DNA of 64,000 nucleotides from Drosophila persimilis (Eukaryota; Arthropoda; Insecta; Diptera; Drosophilidae): positions 5,456,001 through 5,520,000 of the forward strand of contig NW_020825294.1 in the NCBI RefSeq assembly GCF_003286085.1, in the 5' to 3' direction. The position numbers and the translations under genes were made by a program. The notes below the pieces were generated by a model. The model made no database searches. It was not told the origin of the DNA and was given only the letters and a program-made list of their open reading frames with translations. Positions 56,351 through 64,000 of the stretch are shown here, one piece after another; within the stretch, counting starts at the first letter, position 1, and each line of letters starts with the position of its first letter.

Positions 56351-57523
56351 ATTGCATTTAGCATTATAGCAGTAGATATAATAGATGTCCTGCCCCCGCC
56401 CCCCACTTTACCAATGTATAACAGGATAATGCATGGATATATAATAGAACAGTCACAGTCCGTCTGTCATACGAGTATGGGATAGGATATGGATATGGAA
56501 TATTGGCATAGATATAGAATACGGCAAAGGACATATAAATGTTATAGTATACCACTAACTTTTTTAATGGAAGCCACAGACAAACACTCATACACACACA
56601 ACATACACATACATAAATACATACAGAAAATCAATATATATATAAATCTAAAAATGTTTCAAACCAATCAGGAGTAGGACCAGAACTCCTGCAGTAATGT
56701 AATGAATAGCATTTAGCTGAAGCAGTATGAATATTTGCATAAAACTTATTACTATACCACGTACCACGTACCACAGCGACATTGATATTGATATTGTACT
56801 CGAACCGCGACTCGCTGATACATACATACATACATACTAAATATGTTAATCCCAATCCAAATACTAGCCTAGCCTCTAGCCTAGCGATTCTCAATGATTG
56901 TAATCCTCCCCAAGCTCAAACCCATTCACTCGATGTCCTTAAATGCCCGCTAATCGTGTGTAATAATATAAATAATATATATATATAATAATGTACCAAT
57001 TAGTATGTCAGATCTATAAGCTTTATTCTTGTGCGTTTGTATGGAAATTCTAGATGTACGCGTATTTATTATTTAGTTTTTAATGCCCGCTACGGAATGA
57101 GCAAGAAGCAAATTGAAACTGTTTAAAAGCCTAGTTTATACGAGAGCATTCTTCTCTCAATAATCTATATATTTGTGTACGTATGAATTTGTATTAGTTT
57201 TAGTTAAATATGTTTTAACTTTCTGTTATCCTTGGATTGTACGAGTATCCGAAGAATGCGAGTTTTATATGTATAGATTCGGGATACGCATAACTTTGTA
57301 ACACGCAGGCATTGTCATTAACTCTTAAGTATGTTATTTTTATTATGTGTGGAGAGAACTACAGCTAAGAGGGTACCCCAACCCCAGACCCAGCCCCAGC
57401 CCCAGGCCCAGGCGCCAATGTCTCTCTGAGAAGGTGCCGCAAAGAAACAGCGGGAGAAACACATTGCTACAAATGATAAATCCCTAGAAATATTTTTTGC
57501 TAAATACTTTCAAGAAACCCTTA

Positions 57524-57529
57524 AATAAA
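57524..57529 (+). terminator. Poly(A) signal of toc
   Basis: AATAAA in TTAAATAAATAAG, just before the 3' end of the convergent acyl-CoA synthetase gene. Confidence 0.5.
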
Positions 57530-57600
57530 TAAGTAATTGTTTCAGAAACTATAAAATGAATTTCCCATCAACGAAAGACGTCTCTTAAAAAAGTCTAAAA

Positions 57601-57606
57601 TTTATT
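57601..57606 (-). terminator. Poly(A) signal of the acyl-CoA synthetase gene
   Basis: TTTATT on the + strand is AATAAA on the - strand, 39 bases past the stop codon. Confidence 0.6.
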
Positions 57607-57644
57607 GCTCGATTCACAGATAAAAGTAATATTGTAATATCTCT

Positions 57645-60600
57645 CTAAACTCTAACGGCCTCACGATCCTGGCCCACGCGCTCCTTAAACTCCTGCACTA
57701 GCTTAAACTTCTGGATCTTGCCAGAGGTGGTCTTGGGGAATGCCTCGACGGGGAACACATAGCGCGGTATCTTGAAGTGCGCCAGTTTGCCCTTGCAGTA
57801 TGCTCGCAACGCCTCCACGGTGAAGGTCGCAGGATCAATGTCCTCGTTGAGGCGGACAAATGCGCAGAGCTCCTCCCCCAGCCGCTCATCGGGTACTCCA
57901 ATCACCTGGAAGAGATATCCACCGAATCAATCAATCACTGGATCTAAAGGAAACTTTGAGTGGTACTCACATGAGCTTCGATGACTTGCGGATGGGTGTT
58001 TAAAAAGTCTTCAATCTCCTTGGGAAATATGTTCTCGCCGCCGCGGATGATCAACTCCTTGAGGCGACCCACGATGCGTCCGTATCCGTTGGCCTCCAGG
58101 ACGAACTGATCACCGGTGCGGAGCCACTTGTCCTTGCCAATTGTCTCCTCGGTCTTCTCCGGATCGCCATGATAGCCCAGCATTGTCACGTACCCGCGGA
58201 CGCACAGCTCTCCGGGCTGGCCCAAGGGCACGCACTTGCCATCGGAATCGATTACCTTGGCCTCGACATGATCCTGCAGATGGCCCACCGTATGGAGTAC
58301 TTTGTCCTCGCTGTCGTTGGGAACGGACTGGAAGATGACGGCTGTTGTCTCCGTCAGACCAAAGACACTGTGCATAGCCTCAACGCCCAGGACTTCCTTG
58401 ACGTCTTTGATGAGCTGCGGCGAGACTATGGCTCCACCGGTGATGGCTTTCTTGATTCTGCCCAGCGGCACCTGGAGCTTCCGCTGTGTACTCACGAGGT
58501 CCACATACATGGTTGGCGTTCCGTGTATCACAGTGCACTTCTCCTTGACGATGGCCTGCAGCGAGTCCTTGGGACTAAAGCCAGCCGCGGGCAGGACCAG
58601 AGTCGCCCCCTTGCTCAAGCCGGCCATGATCGTGATCACCACCCCGAAGGCATGGAACAGTGGCACCTGGACGCATATTCTCTCCCCCTCGAGCTGGTTG
58701 CGAGTCCCCACATGGATGCCGTTATTCACGAAGTTATAGTGGGAGAGAGCAGCCGCCTTGGGACTGCCGGTGGTGCCCGACGTAAACTGGATGTTGCAGG
58801 CACTTTCCGGACAGATCTTGGTCTGCAACTTGCCGATCTCCTCACGTTCGCTACTGCTGGCCAGATCCAGGCAATCGTCGAACCGCAGGGCGCCCTTGAG
58901 ACTGTCCTTGCTGTCGATGATCACGGAGCGTAGGTGCGGGAACTTCTCGCTATTGATCTTGCCCTGATCCGCATCTGCTATCTCCGGGCAAATGCTGCGC
59001 AGAATCTCGTAGTAGTTCTGTGACTTAAACGTCTCCGACGCCACAATTGCTTTGACATTCACCTTGTTCAGGCAGTAGGCAACCTCGGGGCCCTGGAAGG
59101 CTGGATTGATACCAACCGAGGTAAGTCCGGCCCGGGCGGATGCCATCATGCCCAGGTACCAGTGCATATAGTTGGGCGCCCACAGCCCCACAGAATCGCC
59201 GGGCCGCAGTCCTAGTCTCCGGAATCCTGCCGCCAACCGGTCGACCTCCTCCAGCAGGCTCTTAAAGGTGTACCGCTTACCTTCCTGGCAGGACACGATG
59301 GCTTCCGTATCAGGATATTTTGATGCCGTCAGCTCCAACTGCTGGCCCACAGTGCGATAGACTAAAGGCTCTTTACCAATATGATGTCGGTGACTGATGA
59401 GAACGGGCATAGAGGTGGACACACTAAAGAGGATGAGGAAATATCAGTAAAGGTAAGTAATGCACGTCTTCTAATAATATTTGATATACGATACTCAAAA
59501 TATGTATAGGGGTACTATATTAGATTTGTAGTGAAAATGGATGTGTGTAACGTCCAGACCCCCGTTTCCCACCCCATAAAATATTAATATTATAAAATCT
59601 GTTATATATCAACGCTGGTTTTTCAGCCCTGTTTTTACCTCTCTGAAGTTACATTTATTACCGCCATATTCCATAGTGGCGCCTTTTGTTTTTATCAAAC
59701 AAAAAAATCTGCCAGATGGCGCCATAGCAATATAAGATGATATGACGTACCTAAAGTTTTATGGGGACTGATAAATGTCACTCAACACATCGCTGTTGAC
59801 CCCCCGAATCATCCTCCTCCTCCTGAGCATCAATAAAATCTTGATCATGTGTTACTATTTGAAGGAATCAATTTAGTTCCATCACCTATGACATAGCTTT
59901 TAGTTCGCACACTCGTATTCGTACATTCGTATAATATGAACTTGGTCAAAAGATATGAGGCACACTTCCCCTTCATATGTATCTATATATGTATGTGTGT
60001 ATCTTTCCACTATTCACACCACCAACCTCTATAGAATGAAGTACTTGCCAGCTGTAAGCGCGTTTGATAGCTGCTAGGAGAGGAGAAGAACTACCTATCT
60101 AATCTAGCAAACAATTTCCATAAATGTATTACAAATACATATAATAGTTGCATAATCGAAATAAGTAGTTATTCTAACAATTGTTCTATATAAGTATATT
60201 GATATACATATGTACTTGTAAATATCAGATATCTATTAAAGCATGTTCATCGCATTTCAATTAACACTTGAGGGTCTTCACTCCCATAAATTATCAGGCG
60301 AATGGAAATTTCTGTCGCCAAATATTTGCTTATCTTTCAGATGTCAGCTAATTTAATTTCCGATAATTAAAATCTACTAGTCTGCCACAAGTCTGATATA
60401 TTTTTAGCCATTTCTTAAGGGGGGGCGTGGCACTTCAGTTGGTCAGTTATGCCAGTCTAAGATCTAGTTTGATGAACAGTTTTTCAGTGGGCAACTGTAC
60501 TAAAACAGCTGGAACCGAAATGATTACGCAATGTGCAGAAGTTGGATGGAGACGGGAGATGGGGAATATACACACACGCACACAAACACCCCCCGTCAAA

Positions 60601-60771
60601 ACTGCGCATTTAGTATTTGGAAACTGTTATCTTAGGGCGGAATAACAAACCCTTGACCTTGGAAGGAGTTTCGTGGACGATTATCCTTTTGTGATCCTAC
60701 CTGCGCATAGCCTGGAGCAGGGGTCCTTGACGAAGCACATGCCTCGAAACAATCTGCAATTTCTTATTCAT
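57645..60771 (-). CDS. CG12512: ACSF2-type mitochondrial medium-chain acyl-CoA synthetase
   Basis: The three coding exons on the - strand are 60771-60701, 59423-57971 and 57905-57645, separated by introns of 1277 and 65 bp with GT-AG ends. They encode 594 residues (human ACSF2 is 615). The enzyme activates fatty acids with ATP and CoA. Seen in order: a basic, helical N-terminus MNKKLQIVSRHVLRQGPLLQ (mitochondrial presequence-like); the AMP-binding loop TSGTTGSPK near residue 238; FGLTETT near 378; the YGRIVGRLKELIIRGGENIF hinge region near 471; and the C-terminal catalytic lysine in TTSGKIQKFKL near 571. All key motifs are intact. It converges tail-to-tail with toc. I recognise it as the Drosophila ACSF2 orthologue, which I recall as CG12512; the symbol is less sure than the family. 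Confidence 0.92.
59424..60700 (-). other. First intron of the acyl-CoA synthetase gene
   Basis: The boundaries are CGCAG|GTAGGA and CTCTTTAG on the - strand. It contains a CCAGATGGCGCC site (about 59711) and a related ATAGTGGCGCC (about 59672) that resemble insulator-protein motifs, plus ACATATGTA words. No nested gene is seen. Confidence 0.6.
59665..59730. promoter_or_regulatory. Possible CTCF-like insulator motif pair
   Basis: CCAGATGGCGCC fits the AGRKGGCGC core of Drosophila CTCF. An ATAGTGGCGCC about 40 bases to the left is a poorer match. This is motif resemblance only. Confidence 0.25.
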
Positions 60772-61977
60772 GGCGTTTGATATCACAATTCCAATCGAAT
60801 AATTATTAAAAAAATGTCATAATATTCACAGATTCACTAGAACCACACCACAATACACAACTGTGCTTAAATTGATTTTAACGATCTTCGTTTTAGTTGA
60901 AGTTTTATTATATTCTTTTTGCTGGTTGGGCGTCCGCCGCTCGCCAAGTTCCGAAACAGACTGTGAGCACCGGCATTCTAATCGCCGCCCATCTGGTCCC
61001 TCCGCTCCATAGCTTTAGTGTTTTGTTTTTTTTTTTTTACGGCTACACACGATCTTTGCCAGCTTCGCATTTGTTTTGCTTTGCTTTTATTTTCTTTTCT
61101 ATTATCAACGTTTTGTTTGTGTTTGCGTTTGCCCGCACGTGTGGCTGTCGCTGCGTCTTCGTCTGCCTCTGCCTCTGCTCTATAAAAGCATTCGTCGGGT
61201 GTCGGGAGCTTTTTGTGGACGTACGACTGGTTTTTGGTGCCAATTGTTGTTGGTTTTTATGTTTGAAGCTTTTTTTCGTTATGGCGTGATATTCGTAGTG
61301 TTATGATTTGCCAGAAATGTGCGTCGGTTTTTGTGCGATCGGCGAGTCGAGTCAAGAGTGGACCTGAATATTCAGAAGTAGTTTGTTATTATACATCAAA
61401 GCTGTGATAATGTAATAGACCTTAGATTGCTGATTGCATAGCAGCTGACACGAGTAAGTACACATATATGTACATGTATGTATATATGTTCATATGTAAT
61501 AGAACTTAATAGTAATTAGAGGGTTGTGTGTGAGTAGTATCACTATTTACTGTATGTAGTACTAGCCTACCTACTGGAGATTAAATTTCGAGCAGCTGTT
61601 GAATATTCTGATGGCTTGCTTATATACATATGTATGTATGTTTCCCATATATGTATGTATAATAGCGGTGTTTCATTAGGGTACATTCATAAACGTAATG
61701 GGCATTTCCATTCTGGAGTTATTTTTTATTGGTACGACAAAATTTTAAAAAAACCGTCATATTATGAAAATATTTATATTTGAATGATTACGGTAAAAAA
61801 AAGGGCAAAACTCTGCGAATTGCTTAGAATTTTTTTGCGCATACATATATTATATTCAGTGTTAATTTTCCAAGTTATTAAATGTTAAAAAAGTCATGTT
61901 TTTTGGTATAAATCCGCGGAGGCATCTTAGGTACGTTACTGGCGTTTCCGGGGTAATAGAAGTTCGAAAATATACCG
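60772..61977. other. Intergenic region with a possible + strand promoter
   Basis: This is the upstream region of the acyl-CoA synthetase gene. On the + strand, TATAAAAG at about 61180-61187 is followed by a GC-richer leader-like stretch and a CACGA|GTAAGTAC donor-like site at 61453/61454, so a noncoding first exon of a rightward gene is possible. ACATATGTA repeats lie at 61456-61498 and 61620-61662. No protein gene is seen. Confidence 0.4.
61180..61453 (+). promoter_or_regulatory. Possible TATA promoter and noncoding first exon (+ strand)
   Basis: TATAAAAGC precedes a stretch free of strong coding signal that ends at a good donor (A|GTAAGT). The acceptor and coding part would have to lie right of the window or be noncoding. 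Speculative. Confidence 0.22.
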
Positions 61978-62169
61978 TTAGCCGACATTGGTGATATTTT
62001 CCGGTACTTTGTTAACATAGTTATATAACTCATCTCCTGCTGTTGGAGCAATGGGAGCTGCTGTAGTCGGAGCTCCAATTTTGATGTTGTTAACATTTTT
62101 ATTTGAGCTCTGTGGCCTGGAACTCGGCAAAGCGAAGAGCAAAAAAAGGAGGCCGCAATAGAGCTTCAT
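61978..62169 (-). CDS. Small secreted peptide
   Basis: The ATG at 62169 (AAATATGAAG) gives 63 residues. They begin MKLYCGLLFLLFALPSSRPQ, a clear signal peptide with cleavage likely near residues 18-20. The mature part is short and Thr/Ala/Pro-rich (GAPTTAAPIAPTAG), then DELYNYVNKVPENITNVG with one N-glycosylation site (NIT). A TATA box lies 50 bases upstream, so the leader is very short. This is the pattern of seminal-fluid, immune-effector or other secreted-peptide genes, but I recognise no family. A second frame directly after the stop encodes PGNASNVPKMPPRIYT. A splice from AAA|GTACCG to CCTAAG near 61927 would join the two and change the C-terminus. Confidence 0.6.
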   Translation of the reverse strand: MKLYCGLLFLLFALPSSRPQSSNKNVNNIKIGAPTTAAPIAPTAGDELYNYVNKVPENITNVG

Positions 62170-62218
62170 ATTTGCCAGGTGGAGAATCAATTGGGAGCCG
62201 GGGCTGTGTGATCCCCCA

Positions 62219-62224
62219 CTTATA
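62219..62224 (-). promoter_or_regulatory. TATA box of the small secreted peptide gene
   Basis: On the - strand CGTATAAGTGG lies about 50 bases before the ATG, placing transcription start about 20 bases before it. Confidence 0.45.
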
Positions 62225-62784
62225 CGAGTCTGGGAATAATCAAGTAGACGGATCGAATCACAATATTACGTTACGGTTACATAAAACATACTGGTTTTGA
62301 AGTGGTATTTATTTGTGAAATTGCACATTTCTTTGCCCAGAAACGGCATTGGCATAGTCTTAGGGTAGAGTACCAGTTGAAATTCTGGTGAAACGCGACT
62401 GCAAAGGTCAAGTCCGACGGCAGCCAGCCACTAGAGCGGAGGTCACGGTACTATTCCGATGTTGTTATCAGATTTAGCATATTTCTTTTGTTTGTTTTCC
62501 CAAAAGATAAGAATTAGTACGACTAAGTCCACTGGCATTATGTGTGGGCAGTGCTTGAATCATTGCGGCTGGCATCTTTGATAAGGTGAGCCAGACATAG
62601 CCCCCCCCCCCCCTTGCTGTTATCGCAGCAGTGAGGTTGAGTATCAGAATGCCCCCCTCATAACGGGCATTGTACTTTTTATTTTATTGACCTTGATGGT
62701 CTATTAATAGACCCGTTAACTACCTTCAAACGACACTAAATTTCGGCAAACAAATCTAGCAATATGAGAGGGGCTGTAGGCAAT
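62225..62784. other. Intergenic spacer between two - strand genes
   Basis: It contains a poly-C run (62601-62613) and the 3' flank of the rightmost gene, with AATAAA on the - strand (62683-62688). Nothing else is recognised. Confidence 0.6.
62683..62688 (-). terminator. Poly(A) signal of the rightmost gene
   Basis: TTTATT on the + strand reads AATAAA on the - strand, about 97 bases past the stop. Confidence 0.5.
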
Positions 62785-64000
62785 TTACTGAAGCGTTCTT
62801 TCCCGGTCTTCGCCGAGCAATACATCCTTGGCGTCCTCCGATCGTTTGACGGTCTCGCGTTTTTCCTTCTTGGTCAGTGGCGGCGCATCCATCTCCAGGA
62901 TGACATGGGTGTTCTGCCCCTCGTCGACTACGTGCCGGAAGTCCCTACCGGAGCCATGGCCCGACTTGAAGCAGTAGTCCTTCTCCACTTTGCACTTGCA
63001 GTCCACCGCCTCCATCGCCATCTCGTAGATCAGGGTCAGGAATAGCTCCAAATTCTGGCCGTACATCGTCTCGCTGATCGACTCGTCCCCCGTGTACGGG
63101 CGGTGGTGGACCGAGGCGAAGGGCACCGCTAATGTGTGGGCTGTGGGCATGCAGAACTTTCGCAGCTCGTTCACGATCGGCAGGCTGATGGTGATGGTGT
63201 CTGGTATATGGACCTTGCACTCGAACACCCTGTTGAAGGCGTACTTGAAGGATTTGCGGAAGATATCGTGCCGGGACTCGTTCAGCGGCGCCAGCTGGTC
63301 AACGACCCGAATGCGGGCGATGTGCACGCACTTGAGGCGCCTATAGGCCCGGTCCAAATGATCCTTGATCAAGAAGCGCACGTACTCCATGCTCTGATCC
63401 GGCACCAGCAGCACCGAGAACTTTGACACGATGCGCGTGGGCTTGTAGAGATTGCGGATGCTTGTGGGCTGGTTGACCAGGACGTCGTGTATCGAGAGCC
63501 TGGGCAGGCACCACTTGTGCTTGAGGTAGTCCTGTTTGGTGCGCTCGTACGGCAGCCGTTCGATGTCGTACGTCTCCTTAAACTCCATTGTGCCGACCTC
63601 CGCCAGGCAGATAATGTCCCAGTCCTTGTGCGTGGGCGGCATCACATGCCTGTTGATGTCCTTCACCAGGACACCGTTCTTGATGTCCATCAGGGAGTTC
63701 ATCAACTGGCACATCTCGCTCATCGGCTCGTGCTCCGTTCGAGCTGTCATCTCGGCACTGGCTGCTTTATTTTCTTGCACCTCCAGCACAAAGTAGATGT
63801 ACCCGGTGTGGCTGGTGGGGACCATGGGCGCATGATCGGCGATCCATAAGTGGCTGCAGTGAATGATGAGGTCCACGGTTCTGAAGAAATCCGGTCGGTC
63901 GTGGATGATGCCGCGCAGTCCGTGGCTGCCCTGGTAGTGGCTCGTCTCGATCACAAAGCGCACATTCACGGGCAGATCGCCGATCTCCTTCTGCCAGGCA
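62785..64000 (-). CDS. Unrecognised protein, C-terminal part (runs off the right edge)
   Basis: One uninterrupted exon encodes at least 404 residues. The frame is still open at the window edge (AWQKEIGDLPVNVRFVIETS at the left end of the visible protein). GC-rich third positions and length show it is real. The protein is soluble-looking, with no membrane segment. It has mixed alpha/beta composition, His-rich spots (SHYQGSH, CSHLWIADHAP), a CKCKVEKDYCFKSGHGSGRD segment near the end and a charged Lys/Glu-rich C-terminus. I recognise no catalytic motif or family and assign no function. Confidence 0.85.
   Translation of the reverse strand, partial: AWQKEIGDLPVNVRFVIETSHYQGSHGLRGIIHDRPDFFRTVDLIIHCSHLWIADHAPMVPTSHTGYIYFVLEVQENKAASAEMTARTEHEPMSEMCQLMNSLMDIKNGVLVKDINRHVMPPTHKDWDIICLAEVGTMEFKETYDIERLPYERTKQDYLKHKWCLPRLSIHDVLVNQPTSIRNLYKPTRIVSKFSVLLVPDQSMEYVRFLIKDHLDRAYRRLKCVHIARIRVVDQLAPLNESRHDIFRKSFKYAFNRVFECKVHIPDTITISLPIVNELRKFCMPTAHTLAVPFASVHHRPYTGDESISETMYGQNLELFLTLIYEMAMEAVDCKCKVEKDYCFKSGHGSGRDFRHVVDEGQNTHVILEMDAPPLTKKEKRETVKRSEDAKDVLLGEDRERTLQ

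Larger units (their letters stand above)
56248..57580 (+). other. toc: toc 3' untranslated region
   Basis: AT-rich 3'UTR of about 1.3 kb. It contains a Pumilio-type TGTAAATA at 56343-56350, short CATA/TACA repeats, an AGCCCC-type run near 57380-57412 and AATAAA at 57524-57529. No gene is seen in it on either strand. Confidence 0.65.

Noticed and set aside
55518-56406. Two reverse-strand frames of 175 and 179 codons
   Set aside because: Antisense shadows of the GC-biased, serine-rich last toc exon.
58169-58933. 254-codon + strand frame
   Set aside because: Antisense shadow of the acyl-CoA synthetase exon, which has all the expected catalytic motifs on the - strand.
61456-61662. ACATATGTA-type palindromic tracts considered as regulatory elements
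   Set aside because: These are common simple repeats in Drosophila introns and intergenic DNA and occur at several other places in this window.
63136-63849. + strand frames opposite the rightmost gene
   Set aside because: Antisense shadows of the strongly coding - strand exon.

Overview
This is a window from a Drosophila-type genome. The evidence is long AT-rich introns with GT/AG junctions, Drosophila-like TATA promoters, GA/CA/CAG microsatellites, ACATATGTA runs, fly-type tRNA-Gly genes and recognisable fly orthologues. The obscura group seems likely from the style of the short GC-rich dispersed repeats, but that is a weak inference. I see no intact transposon, virus-derived element or CRISPR array.

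Most of the window (about 11.1-57.5 kb, + strand) is one large gene. I read it as toucan (toc), a microtubule- and spindle-associated coiled-coil protein related to vertebrate MTUS1/2. I assembled 13 coding exons by matching splice sites and reading phase. Five exons carry their own ATG (23.69, 31.70, 37.14, 42.92 and 53.52 kb), and all of them join one shared 3' part (48.83-56.25 kb) in the correct phase. The exon at 11.08 kb has no ATG and must continue from coding sequence to its left, so the gene probably starts outside the window. Possible products are 966, 912, 1016, 869 and 691 residues, sharing a coiled-coil core and a serine-rich tail. The annotated stop (TGA followed by C) is followed by 69 more in-frame sense codons with normal coding character, ending in a very acidic tail. 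This is a strong case of stop-codon readthrough.

Other genes lie inside or beside this gene. At 6.66-7.14 kb, upstream of the first toc exon seen, is a two-exon EB1-family gene that encodes only the microtubule-binding CH domain. In the 25.6-31.7 kb intron is a cluster of four tRNA-Gly genes: three are GCC, and one is a divergent copy with a CCC anticodon.

To the right, an ACSF2-type mitochondrial acyl-CoA synthetase gene (57.6-60.8 kb, - strand, 594 aa in three exons) ends tail-to-tail with toc. It is followed by a tiny TATA-driven secreted-peptide gene (62.0-62.2 kb, - strand). The 3' part of an unrecognised protein-coding gene (62.8 kb to the right edge, - strand) completes the window.

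The common theme is microtubule plus-end biology: an MTUS-like protein, an EB1-like CH protein, and an isoform-specific TRIP motif of the kind EB proteins bind. The rest is intron and intergenic DNA holding microsatellites, a few short dispersed repeats, and three clusters of an AAGCAGT heptamer.
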